Below, piece by piece: positions 53,642 through 64,000 of a stretch of DNA of 64,000 nucleotides; positions within the stretch are counted from its first letter, which is position 1; each line of letters opens with the position of its first letter. The DNA comes from Rhopalosiphum padi (lineage: Eukaryota > Arthropoda > Insecta > Hemiptera > Aphididae). The translations under genes and the position numbers were made by a program. The notes under the pieces were generated by a model. It made no database searches. It was not told where the DNA came from and saw nothing but the letters and a program-made list of their open reading frames with translations. Where the stretch lies: contig NW_026869996.1 of NCBI RefSeq assembly GCF_020882245.1, positions 12,128,691-12,192,690 on the forward strand, given 5' to 3'.

Positions 53642-54440
53642 CGCCCCTGGGCATATTATAATTTATCCTTACAATTAATAATATTATAGTAAGTATAATA
53701 TTCGAACGTCGAAGAAATCCATAAGCTGACCTCCTCGCACTTAAAACGCCGCTGTATTGTTCCCTGGTAGATCCTTGTTGCTAGTGTGTACGTCCGTCCT
53801 TTGGGATCCGTTCACGAAAACTGACTGCTCTCACATACAGAGGAAGTCCAGAGGGGTTTCTTATATCATGTGCCGCCAATATTTTAAGAATAGAGCATGT
53901 TAAGCACGATTACCTTTCTGTCTCTATATAATAAGCTTGGACTGATTTCCTTGGTTGATGTATAGTATAGACGTATGACAGCAAATCTATAGTGGTTTTG
54001 AGTAAGCTATAATTAATGGTTATATTGATGCTCCCTCCTTACTCTCCCAAGTTAACTTCAGAGTTCCATCTCGTTTTTATAGATCACCGTGACGTGCCGC
54101 CCCTGGGCATGTGCCTACCCGTGCCCCCTCTAAATACGAGTCTGGCCGCAGAGGCGGAACTAGGCCACAATAACGGGTGAGGGGGGGTCGATTTTTAAAG
54201 GGCAAACATAATAATATCTATGATATCTATGATTCGTACGAAATACGAATAATTAACTACGAAATAATTACGTTAAAAAATTAAGCCAGAGACGATAATG
54301 GGGAAGGGGCGATCGCGTGTATACCGTTATCTAAGATGTTTCGTGTCCATCAAGCAGTCGATCGCATACGTAACGATTCATTGTAGAGCTTTTGTAAATT
54401 ACTAACGATTTGACGCGGTACGCATCGGTCGACGGTACTA
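53118..54440 (+). repeat. ~440-bp tandem duplication, second copy interrupted
   Basis: The segment at 53118-53217 ('cgccgcccgtcaacttct' through 'gcagtacagtctcgctctaa') is repeated at 53560-53641. The sequence that follows the first copy ('catcaagcagt' through 'gtaaattagtaacgatt', 53236-53315) reappears only at 54347-54410. Thus the second copy is split by about 700 bp at 53642-54342. The copies are ~80% alike by eye, so the duplication is old. Confidence 0.65.
53642..54342. mobile_element. Probable ~700-bp insertion splitting the duplicated block
   Basis: The insertion is inferred from the interrupted duplication. Flanks end in 'ccataccg' on the left and 'gtataccg' on the right, a six-of-eight match that may be a decayed 8-bp target duplication. 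The ends 'cggcgcccctgggc' and 'ggaaggggcgatcgcgtg' are only loosely inverted. Inside, 'cagaggcggaactagg' at 54150 looks like a hAT left end, and 'cgcccctgggcat' occurs both at 53642 and at 54098, so more than one element may be nested here. No protein is encoded. Confidence 0.45.
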
Positions 54441-54840
54441 AGTACAGGCACCGCACCGATGACCGGTCTGCGCCTTACCAACCGCCACCACGGGCAACGA
54501 CGACGTGACACCGACGACTCTCCCGCACGCCAAAAAGGCACAGCGCAGGGCTGGAGGACAAATGGGTCCGGACGAGTACCGGCCGCTATGCGTCTCGCTT
54601 TCTTGCGCGAATCGTCTTACCAACAACATACATACTACATTCTTTTTTATGCTGTCGTCAACACCTGTCATGGTGACATTTGACAACTAGCTATATTGTG
54701 TATCGTTGTTAATCATCAATAAAATAATAACAATAGTAATAATACATCGTACGAATAGTGAAATTCGTGTTGTTCTTTTATCCTGATTCCTGACCGGCTC
54801 ACCGCAGACACGCCGAGCACCTATAGTCTATACCGCCGTA
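54343..54840. other. CpG-rich block continued
   Basis: This is the continuation of the split duplicate, then CG-rich sequence with overlapping open frames on both strands that show no recognisable protein. From about 54690 it returns to ordinary AT-rich DNA. A dyad 'tgtcatggtgaca' lies near 54667. Confidence 0.4.
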
Positions 54841-56280
54841 ACCGCGTCAAATATATATGTACGTAAATTGTATAGATACTTGTACGTTAGGTCGTTATAT
54901 TAAGGTTATATGGTCAATCCCAGTCACGGAGCATTAGTAATTAACCCGTGAAATACACACAAGATAATTAATATTATTCGGATATTTGGAAGATTTAATT
55001 TTTAACATCACACAAATAAATACTATACATATTATATTCATCTAATATTTATGTAAATAAAATATATGTTAAATGAGTACATTTATTAATACTTATTATC
55101 AATAACATTACCATATTTTAAAATCTCGTATTTTTTTTTAAACTTTTTAGACAATATTAATTTCGTTTATAAAATAATACATTTGTTGCTATCAGTGCTT
55201 GATTTGGAAAAAAACTAGAAGGGGGACTCAGTGGAAGTTGGATGAACGAGCATTCCATACAAAATTCAATATCACATTACTGTGCGGACTTCGGAGCAAA
55301 GCCCCCACATCACCTTCAGTCACCCATAATCCCCAAAAATCATTAAATGTATTAAACAAAAATATTTTAAAATAAAGAAACACTTATTAATTTATTACAC
55401 ATCATCCAATGACATTATAATTTAAATTACGATTTATAAAGACGTATAACATGTTATTAATAACTCATAAATACACCTACAAAAAACTTATCATGTATTA
55501 TTACATATAGGTACGAGTATACACCAATAATACACCCGTATTTTGCGACACAAACGTCGTCGAGAAACGGTTTTATGGTATACAGCACAACCCGTGGTTG
55601 AAGATATAAGTATGACGTCAAAGTTTAGCTACGGAGAACAACAAAAATAATATAAATATATAATGCAAATATGCAATTTATTGAATAAAACAAAAAACAG
55701 TATATTGTACATCGACAAATGGGCTTCGAATCAAACGTATATTATATACGTGTACATTTAAGCAATAACAATAGAATAAATATCACATTATCACGTACAT
55801 CGATCGGCGTCCGCGACCTTATGTGTGCAAAAAAAAAAACGAAGAAAAACGTCCGGGGGACTGTCGTCGGCGGTCGTACTCGTTACCGCGATCGCAACCG
55901 CTGTATGAACGCAAACGGCGAAAAAATCGTATATACGCACGGCTTTCAAAAGACGCAAACTTACGAAAAGAACGGGTTGGAAAAAACTCTGGAAAAGTCC
56001 TTAAAATCCTGTGAAAAGTTTGTACATAATAAATAATTGTTTAATATTTTAACTTTTAATTTTTTGTCCGATAGAGGGGATTTTTCCGTTCGGTGTGGGG
56101 GGGGATGCACGGATAAGGTTCTAGATTCTTCTTTTCCTTTTTATTATTATCATTTTTATTATTCTTATTCCTAATTTTATTATTATTATTATAATTATTT
56201 TATTCTTATAATAACTTTTATTTAAATTATGCGTTTATCGGCGATTGCACTATTGGGGTTTCTACGGTTTCTTGTTATCT
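54841..56280. other. AT-rich intergenic DNA with a one-ended hAT fragment
   Basis: No gene is supported. At 55194 'cagtgcttgatttggaaaaa', followed by a G-run at 55230, looks like a hAT left terminus. Its mate was not found. A Lys-rich open frame (55719-56036) has no features of a real protein. Simple (TTA)n-type repeats fill 56140-56225. Confidence 0.45.
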
Positions 56281-56296
56281 GTCACAGAACACCGGA

Positions 56297-56399
56297 TATA
56301 AAAGGCCCGGCGAAACGACCAGCATTGACATTCACTGCCTGTTCTCCGTCGTAGCAAGACCCACCCCGGGCAGACTTGCGCGATAGGGAAGGCATCTGG
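56297..56399 (+). promoter_or_regulatory. TATA-type promoter with a possible noncoding first exon
   Basis: TATAAAAGG at 56297-56305 is the strongest TATA match in the right half of the window. It is followed by ~90 bp of GC-rich sequence (56306-56398) and by a possible donor CTG|GTATCT at 56399. The layout suits a first 5'-UTR exon whose coding exons lie outside the window or are not recognisable. An LTR or other transposon promoter is the main alternative. Confidence 0.35.
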
Positions 56400-57764
56400 T
56401 ATCTATATTTTTTAATCAAAAATTAATTAATAAATTTAATTTTTTTTGCCTGCACATTATATTGCTTGTACTCGTATTATTAAATAGTGATTTTATTCAT
56501 ATCTACATTCATACATATTCGCAGTTCTAACATTTCCTTAGCTCAAGCTCTGGTATGCACAAACAAAATTTTATTTTTTCTGTTTCCGTGTTATACGATT
56601 AACAACCATTCGTAGGAATAATACGTTATTCGTAAGTGTTCAAGTATGTTTACCAAACAGATAGTATATTCGTAAAACCCCCGTTTCCCTGCGTGTTATC
56701 GTCATTGTCGACATATTATGCGCAGAGCTACGGCGGGTTACGTTCCGCAGAAATGACAAGTCGCGCGTACGTCTTATCTAGCGAGCATATGGCACAGTTC
56801 CAGTGACTCGTCAGAGTTCCGCGTTACGGGTGTATCGCTCTCGATTGAGCTGCCCGTCTCGTGTGCCGCTGTAATGATCTGACAACGCGTGCGATTCGAT
56901 TCTGATCCGATTATTCGGTGGCTGTGACGTCGTTGAATGACATACGAATCTGTTCGAAACATTGTACACATTACGAAAACGTAAATTTTTTTTTTGTTGG
57001 TATTATTTGTAAAATTGTAACGTATATAATTGTTTATTATACAAGATCTTTTTTTAGTAATACATATATCCGCGTTCATTTATATATTGTGTATTTGTGT
57101 CTTAGATTTACGCATATTACACAACCGGAAATTCGTGAAATGAAATTGTATGCTACATATAATGTCATTTTAATTTATATGTGAGAGTATACTCCATTTA
57201 TTGTTTTATGTCAAGTTTGCAAGTATATTATAAAAACACTTCAGTTAAAATTTTTGGCTCAAAAATCGTAGGTTTCTTTATTCATTCAATATTCATTAGG
57301 TATGATAATTGTACTTCATTACATTAAATTTACCTTTAATAAACCCAAAACAATTTTGATTTTGCGCATTACCTCGTTTTACGATATTCTTTTTAAAAAC
57401 AGAAACAACGCAAAAAACTGTTAATTTTGTATTCAATTTTATAGGTACCTATATTTAAACAATTAAAATAATAACGAATAAAAAAAATAACATTGATATA
57501 TATTATGTTGTGGAAAACCGATGAGATTTTGTTTAAATTATACGGCCACTGGTCACATTGATATATTATATTCTCATTGGCTGAAAATTTGTCACAAGCA
57601 CGTTTAATTATACGTGCGTTTTGATTTTGACATACATCAGGTACAGCGAACGGATGTATCATGTATATAGTTTGCGACGACGGCGAATGCACGTGTAAAT
57701 TATACTGCGGACAGGACTCAGCCGCCGCACAGGTCCTGACTCCTGAATACTGATACCGTGTAAC
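56400..57764. other. Intergenic; no gene recognised
   Basis: The stretch is AT-rich apart from 56690-56930, where CG is frequent and a minus-strand frame is open (reading for instance SSIESDTPVTRNSDES). No start, splice site or family supports it. A second less AT-rich patch at 57640-57760 belongs to the split reading frame described below. Confidence 0.45.
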
Positions 57765-58580
57765 CAGTGGCGGCTCGTGGGGTTCGTTGAAGGTGGGGCA
57801 CAAATATTTCCTTCTTTTTCCACTATGAGAACTTTGAACTTACCATCAATTCCTGTTGATTTTTTAAATGAAATAAAAATTTCACACTTAACAGAATTAT
57901 TAGAATGAACAAATAATAATTAATTGTTATCTTATCATGTTTTCAAAACCGGCGACGGTCGACAATAACAATACGAAGGCAATAGAACCGACAAAATATT
58001 ATAAATCGTAATAGAAATAGAATTCGGGCACAATCCGATTGTGCCTGGCAATGCCGTATTAATTCGTGTCGAAAAGTGGGGGAAATCTAGTACTGTTTAT
58101 CGGATTATCCGGGCACAACTTCGTTGTGCCCGTCGCCCAATGCGTATATATAGTATACACGTACCGTATCTAGGAGCACCCGTATTTGATAAAACATTGT
58201 TTTCGATAATATTCAAACTACCAAGTACCAACTTATATCATGATGAAAGAAAAACTTATTCAATATTAATTTTAATAATTGAATATACATTTTTCTTCTT
58301 TCTTCTCAATTTTTTAGGTGGGGCACGTGCCCGTGTGCCCTATAGCACGAGCCGCCACTGCATGTAACCCATCATCGTCCTTATCAGGTATTAGGTCGCC
58401 GCCGATCTCGCGCACCTGCACCGGCTGCACCATACCCGGAAACAGCAGCTGAGTCAACACTGCTGACATTTTTATTCCAAACGACTCACCCCGTACCGTC
58501 TTTGCCATCAACACGTCCTCGCTATCGCAGTCATCACTATCGGGTCCGAGTCGTGGACTAGTGGTCCCCGCGCGTACCAA
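57659..58580 (-). pseudogene. Open reading frame of unknown family split by the hAT element
   Basis: On the minus strand a frame starts with ATG at 58580 and runs through RLGPDSDDCDSEDVLMAKTV and VQVREIGGDLIPDKDDDG to the target duplication. If the 596-bp element and one duplicate 8-mer are left out, the same frame stays open to TGA at 57661-57659, 105 aa in all. The acidic Asp-rich parts look more protein-like than the neighbouring AT-rich DNA. I recognise no family, and the frame may belong to an older transposon. It begins close to the ~600-bp duplication to its right. Confidence 0.3.
57765..58360. mobile_element. 596-bp hAT element
   Basis: The termini are identical inverted 15-mers, CAGTGGCGGCTCGTG. 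The 8-bp flanks CGTGTAAC and CATGTAAC differ at one base and are read as the target duplication. 'ggtggggcac' stands inside each end. The interior has two strong hairpins (58027-58045 and 58110-58132) and no transposase. The element interrupts an open minus-strand frame. Confidence 0.88.
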
Positions 58581-58602
58581 TAGCCGCTGTATGGTCCGTC
58601 AC

Positions 58603-59697
58603 GTTGCGATAGCGATACCCATCGCGGTAATCCAAACATATAGGACAACCAACAAGAAACGGAAATCCAAACGGCTTCGAGCGGACATCGCGCCACCAAA
58701 TCTTTTAGTGTACTTATGTGTGACCAATAAAATAATAATCATTACGATTATTATACGATTGCACGTCACACATGTGCGTCGTTACATTCCAAACGTCGAT
58801 AACGATTGTGAGCTGCGTGTCATACTACTCATACTGTACAGTAATCGCCGTCAGCTTATTATAATGATTTCATTTTTGTCTTATATTTGCAGATTTCTCT
58901 ATCGGCAGTGATAGATCTGTTCCGTACGCGAATTGTTGAAACTTGAAGTGCATCACGACGGTAGCTCGTACGCATAGTCAATACGAACATAATTTTATAT
59001 TCGGTTCTTCCCATCATCATATTATATTTTGCGTAGAATATATAAATAAATGATGCGAGATATATGTGTACAATCATAGACATCATGCACACGGCGGGGC
59101 TCGGCCGGAGGTAGGAGGACCGACAATTTTTAGGGACCCGGCACTACAGCAGTACAATCGGAATAATCGGATGGATATTGTCATACATTTAATTATAGTA
59201 ATAGCCACCGCGATAGCGTCGCGGTCATCCAAACACAGGACAACCAAAAATAAACGGAAATCCAAACGGTTTCGAGCGTATAGGTACATCGCGCCACCGA
59301 TCTATTATTGTGCTTATGTGTGATCAATAAAATATTAATCATAACGATTATTACGACTGCACATCACATGTCATGTGAGTCGTTACATTTCAAACGTCGA
59401 TAACGATTGTAATTTGTAAGCCACGTGTCATGATTTACAATAATCTGAATAATCGTTAGTATATTATAATGATTTCATTTTTGTCTTATATGCAGATTTC
59501 TTTATCGGCGGTGTCGCGGTGATGTATCTGTTCCCTAAACGAATTGTTGAAGTGCATCGCGAGGTTTGCTCATACGCATAGTCAAAAGGAACATTTTTAT
59601 ATTCGGTCCATCCCAATCATCCCTTGTAGAATATAAATAAACGATGCGAGATATATCTGTACAATCATAGACATGCACACAGTGGGGCTCGACCGGA
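58603..59697 (+). repeat. ~600-bp tandem duplication, two diverged copies
   Basis: Copy 1 (about 58603-59115) and copy 2 (about 59200-59697) share a long series of blocks in order: 'aaacggaaatccaaacgg', 'acgtcgataacgattgt', 'tataatgatttcatttttgt', 'gcagatttct', 'tatcggc', 'gatgcgagatatat', 'tacaatcatagacat' and 'ggggctcg'. The offset is 595-603 bp. Small indels are frequent, so the duplication is not recent. A splice-acceptor-like 'cttatatttgcag' is kept in both, but no convincing exon follows. The tail of copy 2 is cut off by the insertion at 59698. Confidence 0.82.
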
Positions 59698-60412
59698 GGA
59701 ATCTAAGTAAAAATGTACGTGGTAAAATTGTCCAAAATTAACTAAGTAAAACACCTCGTTTAAAAATATTTTCAACATTCATTATAATAATATAAAAAAA
59801 AATTAATAATTCTTTCGTTATTGCTGTATATTTAAAAATGTCCAAAAAAACCAGATAATTAACACACACATAATGCATAATTAAAATTTATAAATGTCAA
59901 TGATATATGCATTTTAAGAAGTTTTCAATACTTTTTTCGTTATTATTATACTCCTCACAAATTTTTTTTTTAAATTTTCCTTGCGTATTAATATATACAT
60001 TTTTTTTTGCCGGAGGTTATCCAATATCTCCGCCCAATTTTAACTTCATCGACTCCTAATATTCAAATCGCATCTTTTCTATGAGTAACCAAAGATTTGG
60101 ATGTGAACGATTTACTAATTTATAATTTATTTACTATATTATTATTTATATTAGAGCATTTTTCTAAAATTATATTAAAATCATTCTCATACGTCTTTTG
60201 ATTCTTGTTTTTTAACAAACAAAAAATAGCTGTAATAAAAATTCCTCTGACCTGTACGCAAATTGACATGGATAACTAATGTGTTACAGGGTGTTCCCAT
60301 TTTATTATATTACGATCATTAATTTTTAGATTTTGGAAAATTTTACAATGGACATTCTTGGTTTCGGACATTTTTTTCCGGAAATTTTTACTGTGGACAT
60401 TTTTGTATAATA
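59698..60412. mobile_element. ~715-bp insertion with imperfect ~25-bp inverted termini
   Basis: Copy 2 of the duplication stops at '...cgaccggagg' and its continuation 'cggctggagataggaagacc' appears at 60413, which delimits an insertion. Its ends read AAAAATGTACGTGGTAAAAT (59709) and, inverted, AAAAATGTCCACAGTAAAAA (from 60404), with 'ttgtcc'/'tttcc' beyond. The interior is AT-rich with repeated 'ggacattttt'-type phrases at the right end. There is no coding capacity. The superfamily is not assigned. Confidence 0.6.
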
Positions 60413-61141
60413 CCCGGCTGGAGATAGGAAGACCGGACACTGCCAAAACTTACATAGGAGTTTTTTTTAAAACAGTGGTTTTTAGTGACCCTTGGCCCTA
60501 CGTATCAAATATTTGGATTTTCGTGATTTTATTGATATAAAAAGATAGTCCAACGGTCCTTGTTGAACGCTACAACGTTTTTACGGTAAATAGAAATTTT
60601 GTATACTGTTATTATAGTTTGACTTGCATACAGCGGTCACTTTGTACGTTTAAAATTAATTGCTAAATATCGATAACGGACACTGTACGATATGAATAAA
60701 CCAGAAAATATATTTTAGAAGATAAGTTTAAATTAAATTACTTTAAACTGTAGATGGTGAATTGTGAACGTAACTACATAGTTACTAATACATATTAGTC
60801 ATGAAGTTTGGTAACACAGTAGAGCATATCCTATATACTATATTGAACCAAAACCATACATCAATTTGGGCCCGTGTGTTTAAAAATTAAATGGCCCTCT
60901 GTTCTCTTTTCAAAATTTTTATCATTGGGCCCACTATTATGGATTGGTGCCCTGGGCCTGTGTGTTTAAAACACGCAACGACCCAAGTTGTGCACTAATA
61001 CTAAACTATATCCAAAAATTATTAAGTATGATTATGATTATACCATTTTAAAATTATTCGTTGGCAGTGACTATTGTACAGGTAAAGTTACTATAATCCT
61101 GTATGGACCGGTTACGAGTACGGGATACCGTTGGGCGTCAG
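60413..61141. other. Mixed repeat remnants, no gene
   Basis: The first ~30 bases continue the ~600-bp duplicate. Near 60866-60975 'gggcccgtgtgtttaaa' and 'gggcctgtgtgtttaaa' form a ~100-bp direct pair of unknown origin, possibly an old transposon end. The rest is AT-rich. Confidence 0.4.
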
Positions 61142-61773
61142 TCGTTTCCGCCAAAACGAAAAAGGTTTGATTTTCATTTCCGCCAAATCTATTTCTACCT
61201 ATATTATTGAGCTGGAGTTTGAGAACCCCTAGTCTGTCTGTAGTGCTATCGACCATCGATGTACATGTACCATGTAGATAAGCCAAGGTATATTGAAGAT
61301 ATCATAAAGAGATAATTTATTTTAAACGTAGAAATACCTACATAATATTACAAATAAATATAAATCGATTTAATCTATATCAGGTGTAGATATTTCAGCA
61401 GTGTCTGTGTTATCGGGATCGGAGTTCTGTGATCGGATCTGTGGTAACAACGACGAAATTAGGAGTCTACATGAATCGTGAATAATATACGTCTATTAAT
61501 TATTGAATAATATATTGGAATATTATATGGAATTCATAACGAGTAAACGTGGTAAAAAAATGATTGTGATTGATGGGTTCAAATTTAATTTTTCGTACAA
61601 ATCTATTAGTAAGTCAATTTTTCAAAGTTAATTTTTGGGGGTCAATGAGAACCACCTCCTCGTGATAGCCCCTGGGTAACTCTAAATGGTTCTCAAACTA
61701 TAATTTAGACAGGTAGGTAGAAATAGATTTGGCGGAAATGAAAATCAAACCTTTTTCGTTTTGGCGGAAACGA
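61142..61773. repeat. Perfect 59-bp inverted repeat with ~514-bp spacer
   Basis: The 59 bases at 61142-61200 are the exact reverse complement of 61715-61773. They contain two copies of ggcggaaa in each arm. Beyond the perfect part, homology continues outward at lower identity: 'gggataccgttgggcgtc' at 61122-61139 faces 'gaccacccatacggtttt' at 61799-61816. The right arm has a local extra ggcggaaacga unit (61788-61798). The layout suits a non-autonomous DNA transposon with long inverted ends. Target duplications were not found. Confidence 0.75.
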
Positions 61774-64000
61774 AAATCGAGTTTTTTGGCGGAAACGACG
61801 ACCACCCATACGGTTTTGCGATCACGAACGGGTAAAATTATATGGGTTTCTCATAAGAAACTGGGTAAAATTGGCGAGTAGTGTGGGTAAGACACTGTTG
61901 CTGTGTTAAGTGGGTTTCAGGTAAAAAATGTGAAGGTAGACAAGATAAACACAATAAACTATGTTTATTTTCTTAGCAGTAATTTAAAAATTATTAATAT
62001 GTACCTATTTAGGTTGAAAATCGACATACATTTGAGTTATTTGTATAGAAAAAGTAATGAATATAAGAAAAAGAAATAATAAACAAATTTATTTACTATC
62101 AATTGCCGCAAACTTGAATATAGATCGTAATAACAGTAAAATAATATAATATTGGGAAAACGTGTCAGATACAAAAACACTGAAGTTTTTTTCCACACAG
62201 ACAACACATAAAAAAATATTGATAAAGCAGTTAAATGTTTAATAATAAAATTGATGACGCGTGCATATATTTTTGAACAAAACGGAAATTAGAATTTTGT
62301 AATAGGAGACAAAATGGTACTTTTAGAACTGATACTATTTGTTTTTTTTTGTCTGTAGTGAAGATGTATGTTTTTCCATTGTATCTATGCTTATTTGATG
62401 TCTACCACTGTGACTGGGCAATATGCCACACATGACTCACCGACATCAGTTGTTTTTTGATTAATTAATGCAAATGAGTGTGTTAATAATAATTAAATAA
62501 ATATCAACGGCGATGGTTCGGAAACGGTCCATACAAATTTATTGTGAATACAATAATTACCTTCTTTTTAACATGCACGTACTCCACGAACCAAATTATA
62601 TTACCATCTAATTTTATAATGTAATTGTATAAAATCTGTTATTTAATTACTGCAGGGTTGAACATTAACTAAAAAGTAATACATTTAACATTTATTTTTA
62701 TTTTTCTAACATTAAAAGTAAATATAACGACAATTAAATAGGTAACTACATCTTAAAGCAAGACGTAACAGAATCATATGATGTATAGTTCAATACCTGT
62801 ATAATGTCTTCATCGATTAAGAATATCACATATAATTCGGCACAATAGAAGGTTTACAAATGGAAGTGGGCGAATACATACATCTCAGTACCTAGGCTTA
62901 TTCATTGCATGTGTTATTCAATGGAAAGTATTATAAAAAATAGTAGTGAGACTAGTTATAACAGAAACATGTAAAGAAATAAGTTATGATTTCTAGATGA
63001 GTAATTGATATCTAAAATGAATACCAACGACATATTGTTATAATATAAAGTTATTAGATTAACAGAAAGAGAAAGAGACAGACTACAAGCTTAGTTAAAA
63101 TAAATTCTTAAATATGATATTTTTTAACATTTGAATTTTATTATTGGTACAAAAATAAAAATAAACATACATTATGTATATGTAATATTAAATGTTGATA
63201 TTTTTTAATATAAATTATATACGTAAAGTAAAAATAAAGATTTGGCATATTATATAAGTTATATTTAAAGAGATTATTAATTAAGAAAATATTAAATGTT
63301 AACGAATATATTAATACATTTTTATCTTTTAATATGATACAAAGAAGACATTTACTTAAACGATAAATTAGAATAGTCAAATAAAGCTAATTGAGGCACA
63401 ACATTAGCATATCCCCATATAGTGTTTAAACATTAAATAATACGTTATATCTTATAAATACCATTAAAATATTTAAAATTATCACGCAATTCTATAATCG
63501 GTTACATCGATTAGTATAAATGTTACAAGTCTCTCAAAGTCATAACTCAAAAGTAATTAGGTATCACAAGAGTTGAGTTTTGACTTAAGTAAAAGTAGAA
63601 TTTCACAAAAATATTACCATAATGTCCTTAGCTATATAATATATTACTTTGAAGTATCTTCGTTTTTACTATTGATTACATTCAATTTTAACTGCTTTTG
63701 AAATCGGATATGTTGAAAAAATTTCTTATCAAATATTTTATTAGCTTGACTATTACATATTTGCCATATATTCGATACCGGTTATTACGACGGTGCCACT
63801 CTAGTTTCCGGTTTTTAATATTATTCGAACATAATGAATGACTGCGTGTTTTAACGTTTTTAAAAATATCTATACAACTATGTATATATCTGTATATTAT
63901 TAACAATTTATACGTACAAATATAGTATAAATGCACTTTCTTCTCGATGCCAATTTTCTGTTTTTCATTATTTTATATATAACAATTATACGTAGGTATA
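61774..64000. other. AT-rich DNA with no recognisable gene
   Basis: Apart from the outer part of the inverted repeat (to about 61840) I see no gene, RNA or repeat here. Minus-strand open frames at 63141-63380 and 63688-63936 have the Ile/Tyr/Lys/Asn composition expected of noncoding AT-rich DNA. Confidence 0.5.

Noticed and set aside
54350..54690. Short frames on both strands rich in Arg and Cys
   Set aside because: Same reason: composition effect within a duplicated noncoding block.
55719..56036. 105-codon frame with a Lys-rich tail
   Set aside because: No family resemblance, an AT-rich biased composition and no supporting promoter or splice signals.
56774..57079. Minus-strand 101-codon frame with a Ser/Glu-rich C-terminal half
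   Set aside because: Only the CG-rich half looks protein-like; there is no good start and no family. Too weak to list as a gene.
63141..63936. Two minus-strand frames near the right edge
   Set aside because: Ile/Tyr/Asn/Lys-dominated peptides typical of noncoding AT-rich DNA; no splice or start context.

Overview
The window looks like a nuclear contig from an insect, most probably an aphid or close hemipteran relative. The reasons are very AT-rich DNA, compact spliced genes with short introns, frequent short motifs such as taggtacct, and many small hAT-type elements with 8-bp target duplications. The species call is an inference, because no database could be searched.

Positions 1-1707 hold a ~325-bp satellite interrupted by an 867-bp hAT-like element. 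From ~1.94 kb to the 500-N assembly gap at 39,624-40,123 the sequence is one continuous, single-orientation higher-order satellite array. Its base monomer is ~183 bp. Scattered through it are 27 collinear exon-like cassettes of ~130 bp, each preceded by a polypyrimidine-AG and followed by GTACG: one C-type, sixteen B-type and ten A-type. All but the first carry in-frame stops or indels, so I read them as fossil exons amplified with the satellite. Longer periods are visible too: ~913 bp x3 near 17.6-20.3 kb and 6,794 bp x2 near 23-37 kb.

Right of the gap is a small gene-bearing island. A first coding exon of an unrecognised minus-strand gene (40,864-41,019) lies head-to-head with a six-exon coilin gene (41,843-43,765, 384 aa). 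A six-exon SWEET-family sugar transporter follows (45,497-49,283, 211 aa). I joined both multi-exon genes by hand from splice sites, and the frame stays open across every junction. Coilin contains one apparent GC-AG intron. I see no functional link between the genes beyond proximity, and a shared promoter for the first pair.

From 49.3 kb to the end there is no complete gene that I can support. The region is a patchwork of transposons: several hAT elements with perfect or near-perfect 8-bp target duplications, one of which hosts a 5'-truncated poly(A) retrotransposon with its own target duplication; a CpG-rich duplicated block; a ~600-bp tandem duplication; and a perfect 59-bp inverted repeat. 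The last ~2.2 kb is AT-rich with nothing recognisable.
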